Shown here: in pieces, positions 48,903 to 59,741 of the stretch
How the letters are laid out: every line of letters starts with the position of its first letter
How positions within the stretch are numbered: position 1 is the stretch's first letter
From: Salmonella enterica subsp. enterica serovar Choleraesuis
Lineage (GTDB): Bacteria; Pseudomonadota; Gammaproteobacteria; Enterobacterales; Enterobacteriaceae
Direction of reading: 5' to 3'
Length of the DNA: 64,000 bases
Assembly (NCBI GenBank): GCA_022846635.1
Contig: AP025685.1
Coordinates: 1,860,001-1,924,000 of the forward strand
Made by a program: the position numbers and the translations under genes
The notes under the pieces: model-generated
Database searches by the model: none
What the model was told of the DNA's origin: nothing
The model's input: the letters and a program-made list of their open reading frames with translations, nothing else

Positions 48903-49670
48903 TTAATTTTGTGTTTCTATATCTGGCTCGTCGACCACATCCAGCATTATTCCCTGGGCTCGAAGCGCAATTTTCGCCTCTTCGGGTATTCCACTGTCGG
49001 TGATAACCCTGGTGATACCGCCTGCCCGTCCTAACGAGCAGGGAAAGCTAGCCCCAAACTTAGAGCTATCGGTCAGTACGACAACCTCTTTATCCATACA
49101 CAGTAAAGCGTTGACCACCTCACTGCGTTTGGCATCACGTCCGGTAAAACCGCTTTCATGACGCCAGCCATCGACGCCAATAAATGCCCGGTCAAAATCT
49201 ATCTCGTTGAGATAACGCAATGTGAGCGGTCCAACGGTAGTTTCACTACGCTGCTGGTAATGCCCGCCGAGCAATATCACCTCTGCGGCACTGTGCGTCA
49301 GATGCCGGGCGATATATCCGCTTACGGTGACGAGTTTTATATCTGCACGTGCAGAGAGAATCTGCGCCAGCAGCGCATTGCAGCTGCCATTTTCGATAAA
49401 AACCGTTTCACCGGACTTTATTTTCGCTGCCGCAAATTCAGCCAGCCGTAATTTCACCGGATAGTGGCTCATCATTCGGGTTTCAAGATCTTCATTATCC
49501 ACAGGCTCCGCGTAGCCATGCCGCCGTTGCAGATAGTGCCGCTGCTCCAGCAAATTAAGATCGTGACGAATGGTCACTTCAGAGACGCCGGTCAAGTTGG
49601 CCAGTTCGACAACGGCAACCCGGCCACGTTCTATAACCTGTTGCAGTATAAATTGTTGTCTCGAATTCAT
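48903..49670 (-). CDS. yciT: DeoR-family transcriptional regulator YciT
   Basis: This is a DeoR-family repressor, with an N-terminal winged helix-turn-helix (about 1-57, GVSEVTIRHDLNLLEQRHYL) and a C-terminal phosphosugar-sensing ISOCOT-like domain (GGHYQQRSETTVGPLT, AFIGVDGW, LTDSSKFG). The first 80 residues align well with E. coli YciT (249), but the last 30 differ. MNSRQQ at 49670 matches that start, giving 255 residues; an ATG three codons earlier at 49679 is possible, since neither has a clear ribosome binding site. E. coli YciT is linked to osmolarity response. Its effector here is unknown. Confidence 0.88.
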   Translation of the reverse strand: MNSRQQFILQQVIERGRVAVVELANLTGVSEVTIRHDLNLLEQRHYLQRRHGYAEPVDNEDLETRMMSHYPVKLRLAEFAAAKIKSGETVFIENGSCNALLAQILSARADIKLVTVSGYIARHLTHSAAEVILLGGHYQQRSETTVGPLTLRYLNEIDFDRAFIGVDGWRHESGFTGRDAKRSEVVNALLCMDKEVVVLTDSSKFGASFPCSLGRAGGITRVITDSGIPEEAKIALRAQGIMLDVVDEPDIETQN

Positions 49671-49918
49671 TTCAGGCATGAATAATCTCGAATAAGAGAA
49701 AAGAATGGGTGGGAGAGAGATGCTGGTTCCCGAAGTCGTTAAGGGTAATTGTGAGTGACTTCGGGAATATTTTCAAAGAGACAATTAGCTAACTAACTCA
49801 TATTTCCAGCATTTCGCATTACCGGTAAATGGTTATTAATAAGTGTCTTGAATGTTTTTTGTTATTAATAGTTAGAATGTGAATAGTTTTGTCCTGAAAT
49901 GCTGGCTAATCGTCGGAA

Positions 49919-50104
49919 TTAAATTTCCCAGGGCGGACGCACCGGCTCCACAGTGCCTGCATCCTCCTCTACTTGCTGAATAGCAATAAGCTCGGCTTTA
50001 AGTATTTCAAGGTTATGAATGGCGGAGCGCGTATCTCCGGCCACTAAAATATCGATAATAGTATCGATGCGCTGCATGAGTAATTTTTGACTGGACTGCT
50101 GCAT
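49919..50104 (-). CDS. yciZ: UPF0509 family protein YciZ
   Basis: This 61-residue protein matches E. coli YciZ (57 residues), sharing the core IDILVAGD, SAIHNLEILKAEL and the terminal PPWEI. It is likely a short helical protein without a known function. It lies between yciT and pdeR on the same strand, 69 bases after the pdeR start. No terminator is evident in its 3' region. Confidence 0.88.
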   Translation of the reverse strand: MQQSSQKLLMQRIDTIIDILVAGDTRSAIHNLEILKAELIAIQQVEEDAGTVEPVRPPWEI

Positions 50105-50173
50105 GGTGACTGCCCCATATATTTACGATAATTATCAGAATGCAGGAAATTGAGCCGTGCTGCAAAAGTGTTT

Positions 50174-52186
50174 TTATCGGATATCATCTTCCCCTGCGGG
50201 CGGGAGGTGTGGAGGCTGGTGGGTTAGAAGCCAGCTCTCAAATTCGTCAACCGGCATCGGCCTTGCAAACAGATACCCCTGGCGTTCATTCACTCCATTT
50301 GCCGTGAGAAATTTGTCCTCGGCCTGGGTTTCCACGCCCTCTGCGATTACTTGCAAATTTAAGGCGCTCCCTACCGCCACGATGGCCCGCACCAGCGATT
50401 GCGCCACCGGATGCTCATGCACATCCCGCACGAAGCTCTGGTCGAGTTTAATTGCATCAATAGGAAAGCGCGCCAGCTGAGATAATGATGAATAACCGGT
50501 TCCGAAATCATCCAAATGAATTTGTGCGCCCAGCAGGCTAAACTGCTCCAGCACCGCCAGAGCTTCGGCTTCGTTTTCGATAAGGCAGCTTTCGGTAAGC
50601 TCAATATCGATTGGACACTGGCTGAAACCAAAGTCGCTAAGGGCCTGCTGGAGATCGCCAAAAATGGTTTGGTCCGCCAACTGGCGTGCTGACACATTCA
50701 CGGCCGCGCGTAGCATTATCCCACGATCGCGCCAGGCTGCGACCTGTCGCACTACGTCCAGCATCACCCAGCGTCCTAAAGGCACAATCAGGCCCGATTC
50801 CTCGGCACAAGAGATAAAATCAAGGGGAGGGATCATGCCGCGCTCAGGTGAGCGCCAGCGCACCAGGGCTTCAACGTTCAATACCTGGCCGTCCAGAGTG
50901 ATCTTCGGTTGGTAATGCACTTCGAGATGGTTTTGCTCCAGCGCTTTGCGTAAATTGGCATCCAGCCATAGGTATGCAAAAACCCGCTGCTTCATATCGA
51001 CAGAAAACACGCAGAATCGCCCGCGGCCACCGCCTTTCGCGGTATACATGGCGGTATCTGCGTTACGAATAAGGGTGTCACGGTCATTACCATGATAAGG
51101 CGATAAGGAAATACCGAGAGAGCAACCGGTATAGACCTCTTGCATGCCGATCCGAAATGGCTGTCGCAGGCGGGTGATAATTCGGGAGGACATTGCCTCA
51201 AGCTGGCTCTGCTGGGCATCTGGAGCCAGTATAAGAAACTCATCGCCACCAAGACGTGCCAGGGTATGTCCATCATCGAGGCAGCTTAAGATTGCCAGTG
51301 AGACGGCCTGGAGCAGTTGGTCACCAAAAATATGCCCATAGGCATCATTAACTTTTTTAAAGTTGTCCAGATCGAGATAGACAATGCCCACCGGTATCGG
51401 CGGTTCCTGTTGTAACGTGGCGTCAATAAATCCGTTGATGGCATTACGGTTAGGCAACCCGGTTATGGGGTCGGTATTGGCCAGCGCCCGCAGTCGCTCC
51501 TGGGCATGGCGCTCCTCGGTAATGTCACTACCAGAGCAGATCAAAAATAACTCGTTTTTGCCATTACCGCTGTGAACAAACTTATTGCGAAACAAAAATA
51601 AGCGCTGGCCTTTGCGGGTTTTAATCCAGCGCTCAACTTCGTAGGCGTGGCCTGCGTTAAAAAACATCGCGATGTTGCGTTGGGCATCTTCTGCCTCGCG
51701 AGGGTTAAGAAACAGGCCAAAAACATTCTGGCCGATAACTTCATGCTCTTGCAGCCCGGTATATTCCTCACTTAACCGGTTGAAGCGCTGAATATTTCCG
51801 GCGCGGTCAAGAATGACAATAACGGAGTTGGCTTCGGTGACTACCTGCTCGGCAAATGACAGATTATGGGTGAGGTTCCGGGCTACGGAAGAGGTATCTC
51901 CCCAGGCCGATACCGTGCCGCTCCATTGCTGGCGCGCGGTTCGTTTACCGACAAAGTGAAGCAATATAGCGGTATCGTCGATATCGAGAGTCAGGGTAAC
52001 GCTGGATGTAATTACCGTCATTGCTCGCAGGGTTTCAGCCTGAGCAAGCGAAAGCGGAACGCGTAATGAAGAACGATTATTGTCACCGCTTAGCAGCAAA
52101 ATATCGCTATCGGCAGTTAGCAGCCAGCCAGGGCTTGCGGTGTTAAAACGCGTTAGCAGCGTGGCGCCTGGCCGTTCGGTTTGCAT
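50174..52186 (-). CDS. pdeR: PAS-GGDEF-EAL c-di-GMP phosphodiesterase PdeR
   Basis: PdeR (Gmr/YciR) degrades c-di-GMP and in E. coli acts as a trigger enzyme that restrains the cyclase DgcM and the regulator MlrA, so controlling curli via CsgD. The 670 residues compare with 661. A variable N-terminus precedes a PAS domain (about 115-225), a GGDEF domain with GGDEF at 313-317, and an EAL domain beginning near 405 with EAL at 439-441. Both motifs are intact, including later NVSARQLADQT and the DDFGTGYSS loop. AGGAAC precedes the ATG. dgcM and mlrA are not in this window. Confidence 0.96.
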   Translation of the reverse strand: MQTERPGATLLTRFNTASPGWLLTADSDILLLSGDNNRSSLRVPLSLAQAETLRAMTVITSSVTLTLDIDDTAILLHFVGKRTARQQWSGTVSAWGDTSSVARNLTHNLSFAEQVVTEANSVIVILDRAGNIQRFNRLSEEYTGLQEHEVIGQNVFGLFLNPREAEDAQRNIAMFFNAGHAYEVERWIKTRKGQRLFLFRNKFVHSGNGKNELFLICSGSDITEERHAQERLRALANTDPITGLPNRNAINGFIDATLQQEPPIPVGIVYLDLDNFKKVNDAYGHIFGDQLLQAVSLAILSCLDDGHTLARLGGDEFLILAPDAQQSQLEAMSSRIITRLRQPFRIGMQEVYTGCSLGISLSPYHGNDRDTLIRNADTAMYTAKGGGRGRFCVFSVDMKQRVFAYLWLDANLRKALEQNHLEVHYQPKITLDGQVLNVEALVRWRSPERGMIPPLDFISCAEESGLIVPLGRWVMLDVVRQVAAWRDRGIMLRAAVNVSARQLADQTIFGDLQQALSDFGFSQCPIDIELTESCLIENEAEALAVLEQFSLLGAQIHLDDFGTGYSSLSQLARFPIDAIKLDQSFVRDVHEHPVAQSLVRAIVAVGSALNLQVIAEGVETQAEDKFLTANGVNERQGYLFARPMPVDEFESWLLTHQPPHLPPAGEDDIR

Positions 52187-52308
52187 GCCTGTTCCTCACA
52201 AAACCTGTGTGTTTGACAATTTTAGCAAGGAATTCGAGTGCTTAAAGGGGAATAAAAACTAAAAACTTTCGCTTTTCGGCCGTTAGAAGGATGAGAAAGT
52301 ATGTAAGC

Positions 52309-52328
52309 AGGGCGGCCGTAGCCGCCCT
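52309..52328 (-). terminator. Hairpin after rnb
   Basis: AGGGCGGC (52309-52316) pairs with GCCGCCCT (52321-52328) around CGTA, ten bases past the rnb stop. No T run follows on the minus strand, so it may protect the 3' end rather than terminate by itself. Confidence 0.5.
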
Positions 52329-52337
52329 CAAGAGAAA

Positions 52338-54269
52338 TTAAACCGGGCGGGCAATAACGCTACGGGTTTCCATACGTACTTCAGCGATAGTCACTTCAAT
52401 GACATCAGTCACTTTATAAGCCACTTCACCTTTAATCTGGATGGTTCCGTTTTCCTGGCTGCAGACCAGTTCATCACGAACGCTGTGGATAAACGGTGCC
52501 GGAATAAAGGCTACGGCGCCGTTATCGACCAGGCGCACGCGCATACCACCGCGGCTGACATCGATGATTTCAGCATTAAATCGGGTATCGGTACCGGCCT
52601 TATCATTCAGGAAACGGGCATACAGCCAGTCGCCGACATCACGTTCTGCCATACGATTAAGGCGGCGGCGTTCGGTCATCTGGACGGTAGTTTCATCCTG
52701 CGGACGTGCGGCGCTTTCACCTTTGATGATGGCTTTCAGCAGGCGATGGTTAACCATATCGCCATACTTACGGATTGGTGAGGTCCAGGTCGCGTATGCC
52801 TCAAGGCCCAGACCAAAGTGCGCGCCGGGCTCGGTACTGATTTCGGCAAAGGACTGGAAGCGGCGGATGCGGCTGTCCAGGAAGCCGCTCGGCTGAGAGT
52901 CCAGCTCGCGGCGCAGCTTACAGAAGCCGTCCAGAGTCAGCACTTCAGCAGCGTCAACCTGCATTCCGTGACTATTAAGCATGGCAGCCATTTGCTCAGT
53001 GCTGGCCGGGTCGAAACCGGCATGTACGTTGTAAATACCGAAACCAAGTTTGTCACGCAGCACCTGTGCGGCACAGACGTTGGCGGCAATCATAGATTCT
53101 TCAACGATACGGTTCGCTATACGGCGCGGTTCTGCGACGATATCCAGCACTTCGCCTTTCTCACCCAGTACGAATCGATAATCCGGGCGGTCTTTGAATA
53201 CCAGCGCATGCTCATGGCGCCACTGGCTGCGAGAAAGACAAATCTGGTTCAGCAAACGTAGCTGTGCCGCAATAGCTTCATCGGATGGCTGCCAGTTTCC
53301 GGATTGTTCCAGCCAGTCGGAAACATCGTCATAGGCAAGTTTTGCACGTGACTTAATAGTAGCGGCGAAGAAGTGTGGTTCAGGGCTGATAGCGCCATCG
53401 GTAGCGATTACCATGCGACAGGCCAGAACCGGGCGCTCAACATCCTGACGCAGAGAGCACAAGTCATCAGAGAGCTCGCGCGGCAGCATTGGGATGTTAA
53501 AGCCAGGAAGGTAGTTGGTGAAAGCGCGAACTTTAGCGATGTTATCTAGCTTGCTGCCTTCCACAATCCATGCAGTAGGATCGGCGATGGCAACCGTCAG
53601 GCTGATACTGCCGTCGTCATTCTGCTCGGCAAACAGCGCATCATCCATATCTTCAGTGCTGGCGCTGTCGATAGTAACAAAAGGCAGGGCGGTTAAATCT
53701 TCGCGCACCAGGCCTTCATCCTGCATTTCCGTTGCTACACCATCTGGCGCTTCTTTTTCCAGATTGTGGCGTGCCAGCGTTACCCACCATGGCGCGAAGT
53801 GATCGTCGCCAAAAGTAATAAATTTAGTCAGCTCGGCAAAGAAAGAGCGGTCCCCTTTCAGCGGATGGCGACGCATTTCGGCCACGGCCCAGTCGCCTTC
53901 CTGAAAATCATGTTCAACACCGCGCATCGGACGGCACGGGATAGCATCACGCAGCAGCGGATGATCCGGCGTGATGGACAGACGATCGTCTTTTTTATGT
54001 ACCCGGCCAACAAAGCGGCTCAGGAACGGTTCCACCAGCGTTTCCGGCTCGGCGGTTTCACGATCCCTATCGGTATGCAACACAGCGATAATACGATCGC
54101 CGTGCATCACTTTTTTCATCTGCGGAGGCGGGATGAAGTAACTTTTATTGGCGTCAACTTCAAGAAAGCCGAACCCTTTTTCGGTGCCTTTAACAACACC
54201 CTCCGCCCGCGGAGTCTGGGAATGTAATTGCTGTTTAAGCTGCGCTAGCAGCGGGTTATCCTGGAACAT
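52338..54269 (-). CDS. rnb: Exoribonuclease II
   Basis: RNase II degrades single-stranded RNA from 3' to 5', releasing mononucleotides. From the ATG at 54269 the protein has 643 residues, against 644 in E. coli. Two N-terminal cold-shock domains precede the RNB catalytic domain, whose metal-binding Asp cluster is [13 protein letters not shown] at about 201-210, and a C-terminal S1 domain ends VIARPV. The open frame from a TTG at 54290 would add seven residues; [10 protein letters not shown] is the family start. It is convergent with no gene and followed by pdeR on the same strand. Confidence 0.96.
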   Translation of the reverse strand: MFQDNPLLAQLKQQLHSQTPRAEGVVKGTEKGFGFLEVDANKSYFIPPPQMKKVMHGDRIIAVLHTDRDRETAEPETLVEPFLSRFVGRVHKKDDRLSITPDHPLLRDAIPCRPMRGVEHDFQEGDWAVAEMRRHPLKGDRSFFAELTKFITFGDDHFAPWWVTLARHNLEKEAPDGVATEMQDEGLVREDLTALPFVTIDSASTEDMDDALFAEQNDDGSISLTVAIADPTAWIVEGSKLDNIAKVRAFTNYLPGFNIPMLPRELSDDLCSLRQDVERPVLACRMVIATDGAISPEPHFFAATIKSRAKLAYDDVSDWLEQSGNWQPSDEAIAAQLRLLNQICLSRSQWRHEHALVFKDRPDYRFVLGEKGEVLDIVAEPRRIANRIVEESMIAANVCAAQVLRDKLGFGIYNVHAGFDPASTEQMAAMLNSHGMQVDAAEVLTLDGFCKLRRELDSQPSGFLDSRIRRFQSFAEISTEPGAHFGLGLEAYATWTSPIRKYGDMVNHRLLKAIIKGESAARPQDETTVQMTERRRLNRMAERDVGDWLYARFLNDKAGTDTRFNAEIIDVSRGGMRVRLVDNGAVAFIPAPFIHSVRDELVCSQENGTIQIKGEVAYKVTDVIEVTIAEVRMETRSVIARPV

Positions 54270-54363
54270 ATTATAGGTTTTCGTGGCCAAAAGAGCGGCT
54301 GACAGTTTTACGCGAATCTCCCTGTGGCGGCAAGCGCTGATTACAGCGGAACGCCAGTAATGC

Positions 54364-55515
54364 TCAGCTTCTGGTGCCTAACCCCATTTTTATTCGACAC
54401 ATGCCGCTGGCATTGGCCGCGACCGCCAGCGTCGCAAATTCGGTTCCGGTCATCGCGTCTAATTTATTGAGCGGCGCTAAGACGTCAGGCGTCATTCGGT
54501 CCGGAGTATGTGCTAACAGGCTAAGCGCCTCTACCCATGGAGCATACCGTGGATTTAACTTAAGCCATTGTGCCAACACCGACTCTTCGCTGCGTAAGGC
54601 ACTGGCAAACTCCTGGGAAACAGGATGGGTACGTAACGTCTGATTAAAACAGCTCCCCGAGCCATGAGCCCGATAAGCAATCAGTTCCACCGGCCAGCCG
54701 GGCGAGGTATCTGAACTGGCGGCGACAAGTCCTGAATTGAAAGCGTGTAGAGCGCCGAGCAGCGGGGCGTCCCAGGAGAGCGGGCGCAGCAGGGGGCGTA
54801 GCATTCGCAGACTATATGCCTGGCGGAGAATGACATTTAAATTCTGAGAGTGTCCTGAGCGTAATGGGGGGAAGACATCTTGCCGCCAGCGTTTGTGAGC
54901 CAGGAGCTCTAAATCCAGCGCGTTTACAGGCGCGCTACCGGGCAACAGGCGTTGAGGTTGAGCAGTCAGTGATGCGCTGACGGCAACTATCCTGGCCTGC
55001 ATACTGACCAGTCCGGTAATTAATACCAGATGCACAATATCATGTTCTGTCAGGCCAGCCTCACGCAGCAAATCGCGAGAGCGAGAAGTTATTAATGTCG
55101 GATGGCCCGCTAAAAGTCGTGCGAATTCGGTAATTTGTGCCAGTCGTCGATTACTGGCCCGTGTTGATTCCGGGCTGGGCTGCGGCGCGAGGCGAGCGGC
55201 ATAGTGCTGACTAACGCGTTGAACACCACATACCTGAGCCACTGTCAGTGCGGTACTCAGACGATCGTAGCTGGAGAGAGTGACCTGCCTATCGGTTGAG
55301 AGCGAGTCAGGCAACAATATTTCGTTTAGCCGCCGTGCGGCGCGCAGCCAGTCGCGATTTCCTTCCAGAATTGGCGCTGGCAAAGTGATATCGAGCAAAA
55401 GTCGATAGGGGGAATGACCAGGGCTGTGCACAGGGGGGCGCATATCGGTCTGGGGGCGGCTCGATTGGGTCTCATGAAAGAGATGGCTGCGGCCAGTCGT
55501 GTAGCGTGTCTCCAT
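54364..55515 (-). CDS. yciW: YciW, CMD/AhpD-like domain protein
   Basis: YciW is a poorly characterised protein, related in fold to carboxymuconolactone decarboxylase/alkylhydroperoxidase-like families. In E. coli it belongs to the cysteine regulon, and loss of it lowers cysteine-related capacity. The product has 383 residues from the ATG at 55515, where AAGGAG lies five bases upstream; a GTG two codons earlier is less likely. The N-terminus [19 protein letters not shown] and the Tyr/Asp-rich [19 protein letters not shown] resemble the family. Its enzymatic activity is unproven. Confidence 0.82.
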   Translation of the reverse strand: METRYTTGRSHLFHETQSSRPQTDMRPPVHSPGHSPYRLLLDITLPAPILEGNRDWLRAARRLNEILLPDSLSTDRQVTLSSYDRLSTALTVAQVCGVQRVSQHYAARLAPQPSPESTRASNRRLAQITEFARLLAGHPTLITSRSRDLLREAGLTEHDIVHLVLITGLVSMQARIVAVSASLTAQPQRLLPGSAPVNALDLELLAHKRWRQDVFPPLRSGHSQNLNVILRQAYSLRMLRPLLRPLSWDAPLLGALHAFNSGLVAASSDTSPGWPVELIAYRAHGSGSCFNQTLRTHPVSQEFASALRSEESVLAQWLKLNPRYAPWVEALSLLAHTPDRMTPDVLAPLNKLDAMTGTEFATLAVAANASGMCRIKMGLGTRS

Positions 55516-56007
55516 TGGCACTCCTTTTCGGCAACATTAACGCGGCTTTGGGCAAAATATCGTGCCTGAAGCGCTGGCTTAAGGGAAAGAATCGCCAGTG
55601 ATAAACCATTACAGAATGATATAAACAGGTTCTGGCGCGGTGCGAGAGCCTGTGGCAGAAGGCGATAGGTAATGGCTTGATGATGCGGAAAAATCCTTAA
55701 CCAGATGGCGCATTTATGGATATGCATAGTTATCACGTCGTCACACACAGAGTTATCCCCTGAATCTGTGGATAACTTTGTTTATCTGGAGTTTTTTGGA
55801 GCCGTCATCCTTTGGACAAGTTTCGTTCTATATGGCTGATATGCGTTTGGTCAGCAATAGTAATGGCTTTAAAGACATTGAAAAGCGCAAGAGTAGATAT
55901 GGAAAAAAAGGAGCAGAAGTGGGCGGCAGATTACGGTTAGCAGAATCTATAAACAATTAATTGTCAGGCCATCTCTGGTGTGTGGAGAAGGCGCTATATA
56001 AATATGA
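55516..56007. other. yciW upstream interval, downstream of fabI
   Basis: These 490 bases lie between the yciW start and the fabI terminator, both on the minus strand. They should hold the yciW promoter. Short open frames exist without ribosome binding sites. A perfect DnaA-box match lies at 55767-55775 and is listed separately. I see no other structure. Confidence 0.45.
55767..55775 (-). promoter_or_regulatory. DnaA-box match
   Basis: TGTGGATAA is the exact reverse complement of the consensus DnaA box TTATCCACA. An imperfect TTATCCCC lies 14 bases to the left (55753-55760) in opposite orientation. No AT-rich unwinding element or box cluster accompanies it, so it is unlikely to be an origin; it may be a titration or regulatory site, or chance. 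Confidence 0.4.
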
Positions 56008-56031
56008 AAAAGCCCGGATGACCGGGCTTTT
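56006..56031 (-). terminator. Intrinsic terminator of fabI
   Basis: AAAAGCCCGG (56008-56017) pairs with CCGGGCTTTT (56022-56031) around ATGA. On the minus strand it is followed by a short T run, 19 bases past the fabI stop. Confidence 0.9.
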
Positions 56032-56049
56032 CAATACAGAAGCGTGAAC

Positions 56050-56838
56050 TTATTTCAGTTCCAGCTCATTCATTGCAGCGATGCTGAAACCGCCGTCAAC
56101 GTGAACCACTTCACCGGAGATACCGGCAGACAGGTCAGAGCACAGGAATGCCGCGGTGTTGCCCACATCTTCGATCGTAACGGTACGACGAATAGGAGTA
56201 ACAGCTTCGCAGTGTGCCAGCATTTTGCGGAAATCTTTGATGCCGGAGGCCGCCAGGGTGCGGATAGGACCAGCAGAGATGGCGTTAACGCGAACACCTT
56301 CTGGCCCCATGGAGTTAGCCATATAACGTACGTTAGCTTCCAGAGAAGCTTTCGCCAGACCCATAACGTTGTAGTTAGGGATTGCGCGCTCGGCACCCAG
56401 GTAAGACAGAGTCAGCAGAGCTGAGCCTGGGTTCAGCATTTCGCGGCAGGCTTTAGCCATACCTACGAAGCTGTAGGCACTGATGTCGTGAGCGATTTTG
56501 AAGCCTTCACGGGTAACGGCGTTAACGTAATCACCATCCAGCTGATCGCCAGGAGCGAAACCGATGGAGTGTACGAAACCGTCAAATTTTGGCCAGGATT
56601 TTGCCAGTTCAGCAAACATGGATTCGATGCTGGCGTCTTCAGCCACATCACATTCCAGAACGATATTAGAACCCAGCTCAGCGGCAAACTCTTCAACGCG
56701 GCCTTTCAGTTTTTCGGTCTGATAGGTGAACGCCAGTTCGGCACCTTCACGCTTCATCGCTGAAGCAATACCAAAGGCGATTGAGCGGTTGCTGGCAACG
56801 CCAGTTACCAGAATGCGCTTACCGGTAAGAAAACCCAT
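56050..56838 (-). CDS. fabI: Enoyl-[acyl-carrier-protein] reductase
   Basis: FabI performs the final NADH-dependent reduction of each fatty-acid elongation cycle and is the target of triclosan and isoniazid-like inhibitors. The 262 residues equal E. coli FabI. The N-terminal [19 protein letters not shown] binds NAD. The Tyr-x6-Lys active site is in [13 protein letters not shown] near residues 156-163, and [12 protein letters not shown] lies in the substrate loop. AAGGA precedes the ATG by nine bases. It is monocistronic; ycjD, its K-12 neighbour toward sapF, is absent. Confidence 0.98.
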   Translation of the reverse strand: MGFLTGKRILVTGVASNRSIAFGIASAMKREGAELAFTYQTEKLKGRVEEFAAELGSNIVLECDVAEDASIESMFAELAKSWPKFDGFVHSIGFAPGDQLDGDYVNAVTREGFKIAHDISAYSFVGMAKACREMLNPGSALLTLSYLGAERAIPNYNVMGLAKASLEANVRYMANSMGPEGVRVNAISAGPIRTLAASGIKDFRKMLAHCEAVTPIRRTVTIEDVGNTAAFLCSDLSAGISGEVVHVDGGFSIAAMNELELK

Positions 56839-57050
56839 AGCTTCTAATCCTTATTGTTGTTACGCAACGACGCCCGCAGTCAGTTAACGGCGGACGCTTA
56901 AAGTACGCAGGTTGAAAATGCTTCAAGCTAATAGAAAATTATACCCCACCCGCAACACCCGCTGTCACGCATTTTTTCGGTTTGCCTTGCCTGAAAGCCA
57001 CAGGTCTTACCATCGCGGAATTTCCAGCCAGCGGGAATTATGGCACATAT

Positions 57051-57857
57051 TCAGCGATCGGCGCGCCATGCATCGGCGGTAAGCGCCTCACCAAAATGCC
57101 CTGCAATCAGGCGCTTGGTTAAGTCGTGTAGCGGAGAGGCCAGGACGTCGGCGGTGCTGCCGCGCTCTACAACCTCCCCCTGATGCATAACCAGAACCTG
57201 ATCGCTAATGTGCTTCATCATGCCTATATGTTGGGTAACGTAGATATAGGAAATACCGTGTTTCTCCTGGAGCTCGAGCATCAGGTTTATCAGCTGTGAA
57301 CGCATCGACATATCCAGCGAGGCCAGTGCTTCATCGGCAATCAGCACTTTCGGCTGCAAAATAAGCGCCCGGGCCAGGCCTAAACGCTGTTTCTGTCCCG
57401 GAGCCAGCATGTGCGGATAATAACTGGCATGGTCAGGCAGAAGACCCACCATCCGCAGCGTTTCGAGAATACGTTTACGGCGTTCCTCGGGTTCAAGATC
57501 GGTATTCAGTCGCAGCGGGAAGTCGAGAATCTGCGAGATGCGCTGGCGTGGATTCAGAGAGGTGCTGGGGTCCTGGAAAATCATGCGGATTTTCTGGCAA
57601 CGGAATGAATAATCCCCATACTCCAACGGGTGATCGTCAATAACCACCTCACCGCTAGTGGGTGCCGTCATGCCGGCCAGCATTTTGGCCAGCGTGGATT
57701 TTCCGGAACCATTTTCACCAATAATGGCCAGCGTCTGACGCTCGCGCAGAGTGAAACTGAGTGGTTTTACCGCCTCGACGACCTGACGGTGGAACCATCC
57801 GGTGCGATAGCGAAAGGTTTTGCTTAACTGACGAACTTCAAGCAAGGTTTCTACCAT
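57051..57857 (-). CDS. sapF: Peptide ABC transporter ATPase SapF
   Basis: SapF is an ATPase subunit of the Sap transporter, tied in Salmonella and Haemophilus to resistance to antimicrobial peptides and in E. coli to putrescine export and potassium uptake. The 268 residues equal E. coli SapF. Walker A is GENGSGKST, and Walker B is VLIADEALASLD. The signature reads LAPGQKQR rather than LSGGQxQ, as in other SapF proteins. It follows sapD after one base (TAATATG) and ends the operon. Confidence 0.96.
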   Translation of the reverse strand: MVETLLEVRQLSKTFRYRTGWFHRQVVEAVKPLSFTLRERQTLAIIGENGSGKSTLAKMLAGMTAPTSGEVVIDDHPLEYGDYSFRCQKIRMIFQDPSTSLNPRQRISQILDFPLRLNTDLEPEERRKRILETLRMVGLLPDHASYYPHMLAPGQKQRLGLARALILQPKVLIADEALASLDMSMRSQLINLMLELQEKHGISYIYVTQHIGMMKHISDQVLVMHQGEVVERGSTADVLASPLHDLTKRLIAGHFGEALTADAWRADR

Positions 57858-57858
57858 A

Positions 57859-58851
57859 TTAATCCCTCTCCAGATTCAACGGGAAATGGCAGGCGAACAG
57901 GTGGGTTTTAGAACCTGTAAGGCGTGGGGTTTCGATACATTCGCGCTGAGCGTAGGGGCAGCGCGGGCCGAGGCGACAACCAATAGGCAATTGCTCCAGC
58001 AGCGGGATAGCACCATTGAGCGTATTTAGCCGACTTTTATGCGGCATCGGGCTGCCAAAGTCTGGAATAGCGCGAATCAATGCCTGGGTATACGGGTGAT
58101 GTGGCAGGGTAACTAACTCCTCGCTTGGCCCGGTTTCTACAGTCTGTCCGCAATACATAACGTCAATGCGATCTGCCCATTGATTCAGCATCTGCAAATC
58201 GTGGCTGATAAGCAAAATGGTGGTGTTGTTATTTTGATTGAGCCGCGTCAACAGGCGGAATATTTGCGCCTGGGTAGTTGGCTCCATCGCGTTAGTCGGC
58301 TCATCGGCTATCAACAGACGCGGCTGGTTGGCCAGGGCAATGGCAATCATCACCTTCTGACATTCACCCTCAGTCAGCTCGTAGGGCAGGCTGCGCATAA
58401 TATCGCGGTGATCTTTGATACCGACACGATGCAACAGCTCAATAGCGCGCCGTTTACGCCAGCCGAACCGCTGCCACCAGCGGCCTTTCCACGTCCAGCG
58501 CGGGATATTTTGGGTTAGCTGCTTGCCGATATGTTCAGAAGGATCGAGACAGGATTGCGGCTCCTGAAAAATCATTGATACGTTATGACCAACCAGGCGA
58601 CGGCGCTCACGGTGAGTGAGGCGCAGCAGATCGATATCATCAAAACGCATTCGGTCAGCGCTGACGCGCCAGTTATCTTTATTTATGCCGCAGATAGCTT
58701 TGGCTATCAGGCTTTTTCCGGAGCCGGACTCGCCGACCAGACCGCATATTTCCCCTTCATTTAGGCTCAGACTCACCCGGTCAACGGCCTTCACCCAGCC
58801 ATCGGCAGTTTTGATTTCGATGGTCAGGTTACGAATATCTAATAACGGCAT
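57859..58851 (-). CDS. sapD: Peptide ABC transporter ATPase SapD
   Basis: SapD is the second ATPase of the Sap complex. The 330 residues equal E. coli SapD. Walker A is GESGSGKS, and Walker B is [13 protein letters not shown]. The signature motif is degenerate, LTEGECQK, as in E. coli SapD, so its ATPase activity may be weak or regulatory. The C-terminal oligopeptide-transporter extension has [15 protein letters not shown]. coli SapD stimulates Trk potassium uptake. Its ATG overlaps the sapC stop by one base. Confidence 0.96.
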   Translation of the reverse strand: MPLLDIRNLTIEIKTADGWVKAVDRVSLSLNEGEICGLVGESGSGKSLIAKAICGINKDNWRVSADRMRFDDIDLLRLTHRERRRLVGHNVSMIFQEPQSCLDPSEHIGKQLTQNIPRWTWKGRWWQRFGWRKRRAIELLHRVGIKDHRDIMRSLPYELTEGECQKVMIAIALANQPRLLIADEPTNAMEPTTQAQIFRLLTRLNQNNNTTILLISHDLQMLNQWADRIDVMYCGQTVETGPSEELVTLPHHPYTQALIRAIPDFGSPMPHKSRLNTLNGAIPLLEQLPIGCRLGPRCPYAQRECIETPRLTGSKTHLFACHFPLNLERD

Positions 58852-59741
58852 TACTCTACCCCCGCGGCAATCGCCCGGCCAATGCCGTCACCCAGCAGGT
58901 TGACCAGCAGTACGCTAATCATGATTGCGGCCCCAGGCAGCATGACAGTCCAGGGCGCGACATAAATAAGCTCTAGCGCATCGCCCAGCATCGCCCCCCA
59001 TTCAGCAGACGGTAGCTGAGCACCGAGGTCGAGAAACCCAAGAGCGGCAATATCCAGAATCGCCATCGACAGGGCGCGGGTGACTTCCCCCACCAGCCGC
59101 CCTGCGGTATTGGGTAACACCAGCGACCAGAGGATATTAAACGTTGAGGCACCATCGAGGCGGGTAGCGATAACGTAATCTTTCTCCAGCTCATCGTGCA
59201 CCATGCTATAGATGGAGCGCACCATCCGTGGAAGCAGCGCCAGCCATACGGCAAACATAGCGTGGGTAAGATGTGGTCCGGCAAAAGCGACCACGATGAT
59301 AGCCAGCAACAATGACGGAATCGACAGCAGGGTATCGAGAATATGATTGAGTACCGCTGAACGCAGCCCGTGAGTCGCCCCGGCGATAACACCCGGCAGC
59401 ACGGCGCACAGCGTCGCGGCCAGGGTAACGATAAACGCACCGCCGACCGTTGGTAGTGCACCCGATAGCAGACGGCTCAGTAAATCACGCCCAAGGTCAT
59501 CAGTGCCGAGAAAGAACGATACTTCGCCATAGCGCGACCAGGAAGGGGGTAACAACTGGTAGCCCATAAACTGCTGATCAATGCCATAAGGAGAGAGAGC
59601 GTGGCCAAACAGGCAAAGCAACGCCAGGATGCCACAGCCATACAGACCAACCATTGCCGGCAGGTCGGCATAAAATTTACGCCAGGTCAGGCGCAGCGTA
59701 CCCGGCAGGCGTTTCTCGCCATAGACGCTATCGTAAGGCAT
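58851..59741 (-). CDS. sapC: Peptide ABC transporter permease SapC
   Basis: SapC is one of two permeases. The 296 residues equal E. coli SapC. The early loop [18 protein letters not shown] marks the DppC/OppC family, and the EAA loop is near [20 protein letters not shown]. About six membrane segments are seen. It overlaps sapB by 14 bases and sapD by one, so the four distal genes are tightly coupled. Confidence 0.96.
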   Translation of the reverse strand: MPYDSVYGEKRLPGTLRLTWRKFYADLPAMVGLYGCGILALLCLFGHALSPYGIDQQFMGYQLLPPSWSRYGEVSFFLGTDDLGRDLLSRLLSGALPTVGGAFIVTLAATLCAVLPGVIAGATHGLRSAVLNHILDTLLSIPSLLLAIIVVAFAGPHLTHAMFAVWLALLPRMVRSIYSMVHDELEKDYVIATRLDGASTFNILWSLVLPNTAGRLVGEVTRALSMAILDIAALGFLDLGAQLPSAEWGAMLGDALELIYVAPWTVMLPGAAIMISVLLVNLLGDGIGRAIAAGVE

